Shown in pieces: positions 13,693 through 24,681 of a DNA stretch of 64,000 nt. The notes under the pieces are model-generated. The model worked only from the letters and a program-made list of their open reading frames with translations. It made no database searches and was not told the DNA's origin. The translations under genes were made by a program, and so were the position numbers. Every line of letters starts with the position of its first letter. Position 1 is the first letter of the stretch. This stretch comes from Symbiodinium natans (lineage: Eukaryota > Sar > Dinophyceae > Suessiales > Symbiodiniaceae), in NCBI GenBank assembly GCA_905221605.1, contig CAJNDS010002105.1:374001-438000 (forward strand), in the 5' to 3' direction.

Positions 13693-13976
13693 GAATTTTT
13701 TTCCGAGTTTGGCGAACTGCTGCAGATCACCGGCTGGGTGTTTGGGTTGTGAAACCTGTGTCTCACTGTTCTGGCACTCCTATAGTACAGGCCCTTTTGG
13801 CCTTATGGTGGAGGAGCCTCTCCTCCTCCAACCCATCCTCTTTTGGGATGCGACCAGAGGCACATCTCTGCCTGGGAGATGCACACCTCCTTGCATCTTT
13901 CAACCCTCAAAGTCTCTGGTGCACTGGCGCAGGCCGTTGGAGGGTTTTGCCAGTTCCAGGCTGGGGAGCAAGGTTC
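13693..13976 (-). mobile_element. LINE 3'-end fragment (left edge of array)
   Basis: Starts with poly(T) and CCGAGTTTGGCG and then follows the LINE 3' UTR seen at 42,542 onward: the TGGGTGTTTGGGTTGTGAAA block, a GGCCCTTTTGGCC-like block and a CATCCTCTTTTGGGATGC block followed by CCAGAGG. It is a short 5'-truncated copy on the minus strand. A run of 16 G at 13,977-13,992 separates it from the next unit. Confidence 0.75.
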
Positions 13977-13992
13977 GGGGGGGGGGGGGGGG

Positions 13993-15537
13993 TGAATTTT
14001 TCCGAGTTGAGCTTGGTTTGCGAGTCCACCGTCTTGGTGTTTGGGACCGGAGTCCGTACTGCTAAGTACCACTACACTATCTTGAGCAGCAGAGGCTAAC
14101 TGTACAGGTAAAGCCTTCTGCTACTAGTGCCACTACTGAGGGTGGGACCTCACACCTATGAGGTCATTGCCTCAGCCTCTCACTAGAGGGTGGCACCTCT
14201 CGCTGCTGCTAAGCTCCACCGAGCCCCACCAATCGCTCCTCTTCCCAGTACTGAGTGAGAGGGTAGCCCCTATCTGTGGGTGCGGATTGCCTCATGTCCG
14301 CTTGCAAACTACCCTTCTCCCTTTCCTGTCAGTAAGAGGGCATCCCTCCTGGCGCACAGCAAGGCATATACATTCTGCACTCAGAACCTGCGACCCCTCG
14401 GCCACAGGCACCAATTACCTGTACAAATTGGCTTGGCCCAGCTACAGGGTTGTCCGCCTGCTTCAGCTGAGAGGAAAGAACTGCCGTGACTGCTCAGCCT
14501 GCAGCCCTGTGGGCCCTGGGCAGTGAAGCCCGCCACTTCACAGCCCGAGGATGCCACCTCCACACTCCTGGCGTCTGGCACTCCAGGACACTGTGTGGAG
14601 GGTTCCAGAAAGCACCTCCTGAAAACTACCCTGCGCGAGGGTGGATGGGACCACCTGGACAAGGCTTATGTCGACAGGCTTGGGGACACTGCACCCCTCA
14701 ACTTGGTATATTTGGCGCAGGGTCGACGCCTCCCTCAACAAGGCGCGGGGACCACGCTTTCCCCTCAATTCCCCCATGCACGAAGTGCACTGGCGCGGGG
14801 AAACACGCCAGGCAGAAGCCAAACCCATAAACATAAACCTCAGGCAGCGCCTAAGGCGGAATCTTGCCTCTGGTAGCTACACTCTCAAGCACTGCCGCCA
14901 GTGTGGATTTACTGTAGATGAGTCCTAGGCAAGGCCAAGGTGGACAAACTAAAGCTCCTGACACTAAGCTTGGTAGGCCTGGGCATACCCCAGCACGACA
15001 AAGGTCAGGAGGGCCTTATACCACTCATCTCAAAGAGGATAAAACCTCTGGCTGTGTGAGTCACGAAAGAGCCCGCCAGATCTATCTCACACTTCAAGCC
15101 AATGTTGAACTGGTTAGCAGCCAGTGTAGGCGATAGCCCGTTACAAGCCACAGACAATGTAGCAGGCTTCCAGAAGGGGGCATGTGCTTTCGGCCTGCTG
15201 GCCACTGCATACGTTCCCTAATCGCCACTGCAGACTCCCAAACTTCCAGCTTCCTAACTCCAGCTCTCCAGGGATTGGTGGCAACAGGCTGTACAGACCA
15301 GTTGCTCAAGTTCGCCGCAGCTCCGGCTTTCACTCTCTTACTAACCGTGCCTTGCGGTCCCCCCCGAGCATACTGGGCTGATCCCTGCCCGCCGGCCCTT
15401 GCCCCTATCTGTTCGGGTCAGAGGGTCTGCACCTCTCTGCTGCCTCGGTGCCACTTGGCCACGAGGCCCATGGAAGGCATCCCTGTTTGGCACGCTCGCT
15501 GAAACTCTGCTCCAGGGACTGGGCATCGCGGAAGTGC
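13993..15537 (-). mobile_element. Unit U1, non-coding LINE-tailed element
   Basis: The 3' end is at the left (poly(T) plus CCGAGTTGAGCTTGG). Its body is shared with U2 to U7. No frame is conserved between copies, so it is probably non-coding. It lacks its own 5' end and spliced-leader relict: at about 15,537 it passes directly into the interior of the next unit at a point equivalent to about 14,150. Its length and all internal landmarks match U3. Known LINE/SINE pairs share a 3' tail in this way; that role is inferred here. Confidence 0.75.
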
Positions 15538-17073
15538 CTCAAGCCTATGAGGTCATTGCCTCAGCCTCTCACTTAGAGGGTGGCACCTCTCGCTGCTGCT
15601 AAGCTCCACCGAGCCCCACCAAACGCTCCTCTTCCCAGTACTGAGTGAGAGGGTCGCCCCAATCTGTGGGTGCGGATTGCCTCATGTCCGCTTGCAAACT
15701 ACCCTTCTCCCTTTCCTGTCAGTAAGAGGGCATCCCTCCTGGTGCACAGCAAGGCATATACATTCTGCACTCAGAACCTGCGACCCCTGGGCCACAGGCA
15801 CCAATTACCTGTACAAATTGGTTTGGCCCAGCTACAGGGTTGTCCGCCTGCTTCAGCTGAGAGGAAAGAACTGCCGCAACAGCCTGCAGCCCTGTGGGCC
15901 TGGGCAGTGAAGCCCGCCACTTCACAGCCCGAGGATGCCACCTCCACACTCCTGGCGTCTGGCACTCCAGGACACTGTGTGGACCCTCCAGAAAGCACCT
16001 CCTGAAAACTACCCTGTGCGAGGGTGGATGGGACCACCTGGACAAGGCTTATGTCGACAGGCTTGGGGACACTGCACCCCTCAACTTGGTATATTTGGCG
16101 CAGGGTCGACGCCTCCCCTCAACAAGGCGCGGGGACCACGCTTTCCCCTCAATTCCCCCATGCACGAAGTGCACTGGCGCGGGGAAACACGCCAGGCAGA
16201 AGCCAAACCCATAAACATAAACCTCAGGCAGCGCCTAAGGCGGAATCTTGCCTCTGGTAGCTATCCCACTCTCAAGCACTGCCGCCAGTGTGGATTTACT
16301 GTAGATGAGTCCTAGGCAAGGCCAAGGTGGACAAACTAAAACTCCTGACACTAAGCTTGGTAGGACTGGGCATACCCCAGCATGACAAAGGTCAGGAGGG
16401 CCTTATACCACTCATCTCAAAGAGGATAAAACCTCTGGATAAAACCTCTGGCTGTGTGAGTCACGAAAGAGCCCGCCAGATCTATCTCACACTTCAAGCC
16501 AATTGTTGAACTGGTTAGCAGCCAGTGTAGGCGATAGCCCGTTACAAGCCACAGACAATGTAGCAGGCTTCCAGAAGGGGGCATGTGCTTTCGGCCTGCT
16601 GGCCACTGCATCACGTTCCCTAATCGCCACTGCAGACTCCCAAACTCTCAGCTTTCCAGGGATTGCAAGTCTAGCAACAGGCTGTACAGACCAGTTGACT
16701 CGGCTCGTCCGCAGCTCCGGCTTTCACTCTCTTACTAACCGTGCCTTGCGGTCCCCCCGAAGCATACTGGGCTGATCCCTGTCCGCCGGCACTTGCCCCT
16801 ATCTGTTCGGGTCAGAGGGTCTGCACCTCTGCTGCCTCGGCGCCACTTGGCCACGAGGCCCATGGAAGGCATCCCTGTTTGGCACGCTCGCTGAAACTCT
16901 GCTCCAGGGACTGGGCATCGCGGAAGTGCCCTGCCCTGGTAGTTCGCTCCAGTCGAAGGATGCACCTTCCCTCTCGGCTCACCTCTGAGGTTATGATAGC
17001 CAGGCTATCCCTCTTAGAGGGTGGGCTCCATGGCATCTAGGCAGCTACCCTACCTGAAAACTGCCTACCACTG
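15538..17073 (-). mobile_element. Unit U2, non-coding LINE-tailed element
   Basis: A second copy joined to U1 without a poly(T)/leader junction, as expected from unequal exchange or replication slippage between neighbours. At its 5' side (17,073) the sequence ctgcctaccactg runs straight into the poly(T) of U3. It therefore lacks the last ~35 bases and the leader relict seen on U3, U5 and U6. Confidence 0.72.
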
Positions 17074-18809
17074 AATTTTTTTTCCGAGTTGAGATTGGTT
17101 TGCGAGTCCACCGTCTTGGTGTTTGGGACCGGAGTCCGTACTGCTATGTACCACTACACTATCTTGAGCAGCAGAGGCGACTGTACAGGTAAAACCTTCT
17201 GCTACTGGTACCACTACTACTGAGGGTGTGACCTCAATCCTACGAGGTCTTCGCCTCAGCCTCTCACTAGAGGGTGGCACCTCTTGCTGCTGCTAAGCTC
17301 CACCGAGCTCCACCAGCCGCTCCTCTTCTCCCTACTCGGTCAGGGGGTAGCCCCAGTCTCTGGGGTAGCCCTTTTTCTCTACCCACATCCCTTTCGTGTC
17401 AGTAAGAGGGCAGCCCTGTGGGTGCACAGCAAGAAATTCTGCACTAAACACCCTGCGACCCCTCGGCCACAGGTACCAATTACCTGTACAAATTGGTTGC
17501 TGGCCCTTCTAAACAGGGTTGTCCGTCTGCTTTGCTGAGAGGGAAATCTGCCATATCTGCTCAGCACGCAGCCCTGTGGGCCCTGGGCAGTGAAGTCCGC
17601 CAATTCACAGCCCGAGGACGCCACCTCCTCACTCCTGGTTCTGGTCTGGCACTCCAGGTCACTGTGCGGAGGGTTCCAGAAAGCACCTCATGCCTAATTA
17701 CCCCGTGCGAGGGTGGATGAGACCACTTGACAAACTGGGTTTACATCACCGGGTTAGGCCACTGCACCCCTCAACTCGTTATCTTTGGCGCAGGGTCGAC
17801 GACCTCCCCTCGACAAGGCGCGGGGCCACGCTTTCCCCTCGATTCCACATGCACAAGTGCACTGGCGCAGGGAACGACGCGAGCAGAAGGCAAAGTTAGA
17901 AACACAAACCTCAGGTAGCACCTAGAGAAGGGGATCTCGCCTCTGGTAGCTGTCCCTTTCACAAGTGCCACAGTGTCTGGGATCCCGGGGAAGACACCAT
18001 CCTTAACCCCAGGGTCGGTATAAATTTACTGCAGATGAGTCTCAGGCAGGGCCTAGGGCCTAGGTGGACAAAGAAAACTCCTGAACCAAAGCCTGGTAGG
18101 ACTGGGCAATTCTCAGCATTGACAGAGGTCCGGAGGGCCCAATATACCACTCATCTCAAGAGGATGAACCTCTGGCTGTGTGACTCACGAAGAAACTGCC
18201 AGACTGACCTCACACTCAAGCCATGTCCTTACACTGGCTAATACTCAGTGTTGGCGTTGCCCCGGTACATGTCGCAGGCTTCTGCATGTAGCAGGCTTCC
18301 GGAAGGGGCATGTGCTTTGGCCCATTGGCCACTACACCACGTTCCCTAATCGCCACTGCAGACTCCCAAACTTCCAGCTTCCTAACTCCAGCTCTCCAGG
18401 GATTGCAAGCGGTGGCAACAGGCTGTACAGACCAGTTGCTCAAGTTCGCCGCAGCTCCGGCTTTCACTCTCTTACTAACCGTGCCTTGCGGTCCCCCCGA
18501 GCATACTGGGCTGATCCCTGCCCGCCGGCCCTTGCCCCTATCTGTTCGGGTCAGAGGGTCTGCACCTCTCTGCTGCCTCGGTGCCCCTTGGCCACGAGAC
18601 CCATGGAAGGCATGCTCTGCTCCAGTCCCATCGCGGAAGTGCCCTGCCCTGGTAGTTCGCTCCAGTCGAAGGATGCGCCTTCCCTCTCGGCTCACCTCTG
18701 AGGTTATGATAGCCAGGCTATCCCTCGTAGAGGGTGGGCTCCATGGCATCTAGGCAGCTACCCTACCTGAAAACTGCCTACCACTTGCCTTCTCACTCGA
18801 GCCGAGAGC
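17074..18809 (-). mobile_element. Unit U3, most complete non-coding unit
   Basis: About 1.74 kb, from poly(T)/CCGAGTTGAG at the left to the 5' end at 18,809, which on the minus strand reads GCTCTCGGCTCGAGTGAG. U5 and U6 have the same 5' start, so this seems the true 5' terminus. Directly upstream on the minus strand are two tandem TGGCTCAAGG relicts (18,810-18,828). Open frames inside are not shared between copies. Confidence 0.78.
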
Positions 18810-18840
18810 CTTGAGCCACCTTGAGCCACAATTTTTTTTT
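18810..18840 (-). repeat. Junction with two tandem spliced-leader relicts and poly(A)
   Basis: On the minus strand the order is the 3' end of U4, poly(A), then TTGTGGCTCAAGG and TGGCTCAAGG in tandem, then the 5' end of U3. TTGGCTCAAG is the 3' part of the dinoflagellate spliced leader (established knowledge), here with one mismatch. Tandem leader relicts are the known signature of an RNA that was trans-spliced, retroposed, transcribed and trans-spliced again. Confidence 0.7.
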
Positions 18841-19747
18841 CCGAGTTGAGCTTGGTTTGCGAGTCCACCGTCTTGGTGTTTGGGACCGGAGTCCGTACTG
18901 CTAAGTACCACGACACTATCTTCTTGAGCAGCAGAGGCTAACTGTACAGGTAAAGCCTTCTGCTACTAGTGCCACTACTGAGGGTGGGACCTCAAGCCTA
19001 TGAGGTCATTGCCTCAGCCTCTCACTAGAAAGTCGCACCTCTCGCTGCTGCTAAGCTCCACCGAACCCCACCAATCGCTCCTCTTCCCAGTACTGAGTGA
19101 GAGGGTAGCCCCAATCTGTGGGTGCGGATTGCCTCATGTCCGCTTGCAAACTACCCTTCTCCCTTTCCTGTCAGTAAGAGGGCATCCCTCCTGGTGCACA
19201 GCAAGGCATATACATTCTGCACTCAGAACCTGCGACCCCTCGGCCACAGGCACCAATTACCTGTACAAATTGGTTTGGCCCAGCTAGTCCGCCTGCTTCA
19301 GCTGAGAGGAAAGAACTGCCGTGACTGCTCAGCCTGCAGCCCTGTGGGCCCTGGGCAGAGAAGCCCGCCACTTCACAGCCCGAGGATGCCACCTCCACCT
19401 TATGTCGACAGGCTTGGGGACACTGCACCCCTCAACTTGGTATATTTGGCGCAGGGTCGACGCCTCCCCTCAACAAGGCGCGGGGTCCACGCTTTCCCCT
19501 CAATTCCCCCATGCACGAAGTGCACTGGCGCGGGGAAACACACCAGGCAGAAGCCAAACCCATAAACATAAACCTCAGGCAGCGCCTAAGGCGGAATCTT
19601 GGTAGCTATCCCACTCTCAAGCACTGCCGCCAGTGTGGATTTACTGTAGATGAGTCCTAGGCAAGGCCAAGGTGGACAAACTAAAGCTCCTGACACTAAG
19701 CTTGGTAGGCCTGGGCATACCCCAGCATGACAAAGGTCAGGAGGGCC
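18831..19747 (-). mobile_element. Unit U4, 3' part (target of Copia-A)
   Basis: The left part of a unit, interrupted at 19,747 by Copia-A. The last five bases, GGGCC (19,743-19,747), are the target-site duplication. The intact sequence in U1 (near 15,010) reads ggagggccttatacc. The other part of U4 now lies inverted at 25,796-26,131 because of the inversion. Internal deletions remove short blocks near 19,287 and 19,398 compared with U1. Confidence 0.8.
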
Positions 19748-20111
19748 TGTTGAAAGTCTCCACCCCATTTCTGGCAGGTCAACGACTTCCGACCTCGAGG
19801 ATGTGTCGGCTCAGCAGTGGCAACGACATGTCCACTAAGAGTCATTTCTCCGCATCATGTTAAGTCATGATCTCTTAGCACGCTGAAGCATGTGTTTAAG
19901 CTAGGCATAACAAACCTTGCCTTTACACGTTTTGCTTTCGCCCGAAGAGTGAAAAAAGTGGGAGAGCGCTCCTGGTTGATGGACCCCCTTGGTTGGCAGA
20001 GTCTGGTTGGGACTTCGTGCACAAGGAGGTGAACACTTTGGAGGCAGGCCACGGGTTCTTTACTCTGGGTGATTGGCTTCTTCGACTACCTCAACCCGCC
20101 TAATTTCTACA
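19748..20111 (+). repeat. Copia-A 5' LTR
   Basis: 364 bases beginning TGTTGAAAGT and ending TTTCTACA (TG...CA). The same sequence occurs in opposite orientation at 26,132-26,495. By eye the two LTRs differ at four positions, all transitions. The left flank ends in GGGCC, which reappears beside the other LTR. Opposite orientation of the two LTRs is explained by the inversion at 21,669-33,024. Confidence 0.9.
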
Positions 20112-20125
20112 GGTTATGATGGCCC
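20112..20125 (+). promoter_or_regulatory. Putative Copia-A primer-binding site
   Basis: Right after the LTR comes GGTTATGA, which is complementary to the anticodon-loop region of eukaryotic initiator tRNA-Met. Drosophila copia is known to prime from a cleaved half of this tRNA at the anticodon loop, so the same mode is plausible. The match is only eight bases and overlaps the first ATG of gag at 20,116. Confidence 0.4.
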
Positions 20126-21668
20126 AAACGGCCGAGCCGCAAGACCCGACAACGTCGGCGAGACCACTGTCTGAATGGCCAAGGCCACCGGCCAAGATCG
20201 TCGGAGCCCGACACCAGGGATGGCTACGGGAGTATCTGACAGACCAGTGAGACTGGCCATGGAGATACAGAGCATGGTGAGTTGGAGGCCTATGGTGCCA
20301 CGCGCGAAGGTGGTGCAGAGCCTGGGGCCATGGACTCACAAGCCAACGAACAACCGGACCGGACGCTGGGATCGGACAACGCGTTACGAACCGAGCAACC
20401 GGACACAGCACGCGAGACTGGTGGAAACGCTGTTGCAACTACGACTGGGAGAGTTTCCAGCCGTGGCGTAACCGGTTTCCTCTGGGAGACGGTGCAGACG
20501 TTTACAGGTGTCAGACAGGAGCCTGTGTCCTCAGGTTCTTCTGGGCCCGCTCGGGGGGCAGACAACCGCTGGAGGGGAATCCTCAGTAGAGCAAGTGAAG
20601 TACAGCTGGAGCGAGTTTTCCAAGCTTGCAGAGCCGGAGCCGACTCCTCCTTGGTCTTTACGGACTGGCTTCACTCTATCTCTTCTTGCATTGAAGACAT
20701 GTCGCCCACCTCAGCAGACCTGTGGGGCCACCTGCAAGCAGAGGCCAGCAGCTGGTGTGCCAGTTATATGGGAGCCGACCCCATTGCTCGCCTGCTTCTG
20801 GTACCCTCGCCTAGCCAACACCTCACCTGTGCCCGGTGGAGTCGAGTGTCCAAGCGGCTCGAAGCATTGTTCCTAAGGTTCCTGCCCCAAGTCAGTCGGA
20901 GAGGAGCTGATTGCTAGCCGGATTCGATCCCCGTTGGCAATCTTGTGCCGTCTTCATGTTCTGTATGCCCCTGGTGGAGTCCAGGAGCGAGAGATGGCCT
21001 TGCAGCAGCTCCAGCAGCCTTCGCCTGGAACCAATCCCCAAACTGCTCTGGAGAGCCTTCGCAGGTGGAAGCGCTGGTTGACTAGGGTTGAAGCCTTAGG
21101 TGGGGGGGTGCCCGATCCTCTCATCTTAGCAAAGGCCCTAGGGGTGATCGTTAAGCCGGTCTTGGAAGCAAGCCCTGAAGTCCTGTTCCGGATAAACCTG
21201 GTGAGGGCTACCTTGAAAATCGAAGCTGCGCCCACCTTAAGCGTAGTTATGTCGTACCATGCTGCCCTGACCGCCGAGCTTGAAACACTTTCTCGGACCA
21301 AGCTCAAGCAAGGATCGACACCGTCTGCCCAGGCGGTGACTGGCCCAGATCCACCTGAACCGAACAAGGGTAAAGGGAATGGAAAGGGAGGAGCAAGTCC
21401 GAAGGGCAATGGCAAGGGTGAAGGGGCATCGGTCCCACTTCCTCAAGGGGCATGTAAGTTCTTTGTGCAGGGGACAGGTTGTAATAAGGGGGATAAATGC
21501 TCGCATGCGCATACCTGGACCGACATCCCTTCCCACCTCCGCAAGGGAAGATGCATGGCCTGTGGAGGGACTGGACACATGAAGTCCGCTTGCCCAAAGG
21601 TTGCCGCGCCTGGAACCCCGAGCCCTAAGCCTAAACCAAACCCTAAGGCTAAGCCTCCTGTCGGAACA
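20116..21668 (+). pseudogene. Copia-A gag, frame-broken
   Basis: Encodes the capsid and nucleocapsid protein that packages element RNA. An ATG-ATG start lies four bases after the LTR. That frame stops near 20,250, the next good stretch runs in another frame (20,282-20,917), and the last one continues from about 20,886 to the inversion point, so at least two frame changes are present. Near the C terminus is a CCCH finger with spacing C-x8-C-x5-C-x3-H (first Cys codon at 21,453), then a Gly/Lys-flanked zinc knuckle C-x2-C-x4-H-x4-C. The Lys/Gly/Asn-rich linker before them is RNA-binding-like. The frame is cut at 21,669 and continues on the minus strand at 33,018. Confidence 0.82.
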
Positions 21669-21674
21669 CAGTAT
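21669..21674. other. Left inversion breakpoint (CAGTAT microhomology)
   Basis: To the left is Copia-A gag (tcggaaca), to the right LINE-A reverse transcriptase (caccgccctagacacc). LINE-B shows that the LINE normally reads gctccgCAGTATcaccg, and the other breakpoint shows that Copia normally reads CAGTATgaagcc. The six shared bases mark the join. Confidence 0.88.
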
Positions 21675-22634
21675 CACCGCCCTAGACACCTGGGTGGATG
21701 ACATTGGAGCAGATTTCGAAGCTCGACATCCTGAGCAGGCAGCGTTTGCGGTCTATGAAGGTTACAAAACCCTTCGCCGGCTTCTGGAAGGTAGTGACCT
21801 CCGTTTGTCCCTGAAGAAAACAGGCTTCCTGTGTACCACTGCAGAAGCCAGGAGGGAGCTACAGAAGCTGCGCAAAGATGGGGACCCGGCTATCTGTGAT
21901 AGCATGAAGGATTTAGGCCTGGACTGTGCCCTGGGTCGGGTCCGGAGGGTCAAGGTGCAAAGAGCCCGCAGGCACAAAGCGGGCCAACGGCAGAAGAAGT
22001 TGAAACAACTGAGAGTCCCGGGTGTGCTGGCCAAGGTCCGCCTCTTCAGAGGAGGGGTTGCCTCCGTCCTTACTTGGGGCCACCAAGCCCAGGGAATGCC
22101 GCCCACCCGGAGACAGAAGCTCCGGACTGGCTTGGCTGAGCAGTGTGGCAGACAAAAAATGGGCAACCTGGAGGTGGCTCTGTCCTCTGTAAGCGACAGG
22201 TACCAGGATCCGGGTCGCACGCTGATGGTCCAGCAAGTTGAAGCCTGGTTCCAGCTCAAGAAGAGGTGGGCCGGCAAGGAAGACCTGCTGGAAAGAACCT
22301 TGGGGCCTTACAGTCCAAAAACTGGAAGAAGCCAGCAGCCGGTGGCAAATGGTTAAGGGCCCTCTTGCAGCTACCGTTGCATACCTGCTCGACCTGGGTT
22401 GGCAGCCTAGAGACAGTGATGAGTGGCTGGACACCCGGGGCACCAGGCACACCATGTACACCCCACAGCAGGAGTGTGGTGTCCTTGACCTCCTCCAGCA
22501 AACTTATCAGGAAGAAGTAGACCGCCGCATCGCCACCAGCCTCGCTGCTCCTGAGCTAAAAGGGGGAATAGATTGGACAGTAGGGAGGAAACTGTTGGGG
22601 GGTTTTAAGAAAGAAGGGCGAACCACGCCCTGAG
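21675..22634 (+). pseudogene. LINE-A reverse transcriptase C-terminal part and thumb/linker
   Basis: Begins in the middle of the reverse transcriptase, right before the catalytic Asp pair: ALDTWVDDIG is the (F/Y)xDD-type active site with Trp-Val before the Asp pair. The frame carries a long Lys/Arg-rich thumb region to a stop near 22,354, while the homologous protein continues in the frame open at 22,238-22,633, so there is one frame change at about 22,310. LINE-B (44,675-45,808) has the same region. It cannot be active because the N-terminal half of the catalytic domain is 11 kb away. Confidence 0.83.
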
Positions 22635-24014
22635 GTGTGTTTGGCAGGGTGCCCTGGTGTGCAGCCGTCAAGGTGTGCCCCCGGTGCCACCAGGAAGCGG
22701 ACTGGGAGCATGTGCTCCTGGATTGTGCCTGGCGGGAAGCCCAGAACTGGGAGCTGCCAGCATGGTTCCAAGAAGGCAGGGCCCAAGGCCCGCGATCGCT
22801 GTGCCAGGGGCCTCCCACCCAAACCCGAATGGCAGGTACCACCTCCTCAGGAAGACAATCCCATCTTTTTGGGCATATGGGCTGACAAAGAGCCCCTCAG
22901 TGACCCGGAGCTTGTTTATGGCACAGATGCCAGCGGTGGCCCTTTCACGGCGGACCCGAGACTCCGGAAGGTAGCCTACGCAGTGGTGGCCTGCAAGAAG
23001 CAGGGCCAAGACTATGTCCAGGTCGGAGCAATCGTCGGCCAAGTCCCTGGACCACAGACGGTTTTCCGGGGTGAGATGTATGCAGTTTTGCAGCTGGCCC
23101 GCTTTACCGAAACCCACGGTGACATCTGGTGGGAGCTGCAAGCCACGGATGTCAACCGCCTCAAAATGAAATGGGTTCCGTCCCATGTTTCAGAGGAGGA
23201 GTTCCTCCGGAAGGTTGGTGCGGAAAACTCGTGGAGACAGCAGGTCAATGACCTGGCAGATAAGCTGTGTGGGGAAAAAGCGGCCGAGCTGGCCCACCCT
23301 GATGCCCGGGCAGCCAGCCAGTATCAGGACCATTGCCGCAAAAAGGCCCAAGAGTTCCTGGCGAGCAGGGCTGGAAAGATCCTCACCGCTGTAGGGGAAA
23401 ATCAGCACCCAGTCTACAAGGTCTTCCTGCAGGAAAAGCAGGCCCGCAAGAACCACGAGGCCACTGCCAGGCCCTGCAAAAAGCGGATTGGATCCAACAT
23501 AGGTCGTGGCCACACCACTACCCAGCAGGAATGGTTCCAGGAGCTGGTCCGGACCAAATCCGTACATGCCTGGGAGTGGGAAGGTCACAACCTCCGGTGT
23601 GCCCAGTGCCAGCTAAAACTTTTGCACACGAAAAACCGCAAGACCTTAGAGGCACTGGCAGCACACCAATGTGCGCATCAAGGGAGGGTTGCGATCGAAG
23701 GGGTACATGTCACGCATGTTTTGAAACTTTTAGGAACTAGGCAGCTTTGGGTGTGTGAGGGTTGTGGAGGCCAGCTGTCCCTTAAAACCCAAACGGTTTC
23801 GCAAAAACTTGCTGCTGCTTGTAGTTTTAAAAAGGATTCCCGATGTAAGTCGCAATTCAAGCCCGAAACAACAAATCCCATCCGCAGCCTTTTTCAGCCA
23901 GCACAGGAAGCCAAGCCAGTAGAAGGGGCCCCCCCTGTGCGCAATGGCGGAAGTGAAACAGGAGGACCTGCCCTCCCAGGGCCAGGAGGCCCAGGAGGCC
24001 CCAGTGAAGAGTGA
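22635..24014 (+). pseudogene. LINE-A RNase H and C-terminal zinc region
   Basis: RNase H removes the RNA strand of the RNA:DNA hybrid. Visible: YGTDASGG (first Asp), FRGEMYAVLQLA (Glu), WVPSHVSEEE and NDLADKLC (last Asp). A segment with the middle acidic residue, kept in LINE-B as DTTLDCLGV, is deleted here between ARFTE and THGDIW, so the enzyme should be dead. Upstream, the CPRC...H...C finger typical of the linker after LINE reverse transcriptases is out of frame. Downstream are CAQC...HQC and CEGCGG pairs, a probable nucleic-acid-binding tail. The open frame runs on to 24,014 in Gly/Pro-rich sequence. Confidence 0.82.
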
Positions 24015-24681
24015 AGGAGAAAAGCCGAAAGGTGAAGCCTCCCTGAAGCAAGAGGCTCTGAACTACCCCACCGGCGCCAACACTCAGGAGGGGCTACCCT
24101 CCCAAGCCAGTGCCTCCTCCAATGCGGCCCCTGCCGAGGCGAAGGAGGAAAGCAACCAGGAACCACCAACCACAGCACCGGCAGGGGAGGGGCAGCCTCC
24201 GGAGGCTAAGGCTTGGGAGAGTAGAAAGAGGTTCCTCCTCCAAACAGGCAGCCCGGAAAAGCCCAAGGCAAGGGCGAGTTCCTGCTGGAACGCAGGACCC
24301 CGGCGCAGAGGTGCGTCGATGACTACACCCTGCAGGCCACCGCCAGCCAATCGTGCTGCCAACCCTGCCTGAAAACGAAGAGTGGGAAGGATGGCAGCAA
24401 TGGGGGGACGAGCACTGGTCCGGAGGGTGGTCCTCCAGCTGGTGGGGGGCCTCCCGAGACTGGGCCAGGCCCAGAGCTCAGGAGGGGATACCTCCGAAGC
24501 CAGTGCAGAGCCTGCCCAGACCAGCAGCCGAGGGAGGTAGCCTTATCCTCCGAGCAAGCAAATGGCCTCGCCAAGCAGCTGCCTGACCGGACCTCCTGTG
24601 AGGTCCAAGGCGAGTCAGGTACCTGACCATTCTTGCTCGAGGTGGTTCGAGGGTAGTGTGTACCCTCAGTAGGCCTCCAAG
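23944..24681 (+). other. LINE-A region between RNase H and downstream ORF
   Basis: Pro/Glu/Lys/Ala-rich coding-like sequence in changing frames (one open frame spans 23,944-24,372). It may have been a hinge linking the RNase H protein with the next ORF. LINE-B lacks the whole stretch equivalent to about 24,000-25,290. No motif recognised. Confidence 0.45.

Noticed and set aside
18180-18753. Open frames of 147-177 codons on both strands inside unit U3
   Set aside because: The equivalent region in U1, U2, U5 and U6 breaks the frames at different places; no conserved protein.
20934-21701. ORF1 of the LINE
   Set aside because: It looked like a LINE ORF1 because LINE reverse transcriptase follows, but the adjacent LTR and the continuation at 33,018 show that it is Copia-A gag joined by the inversion.
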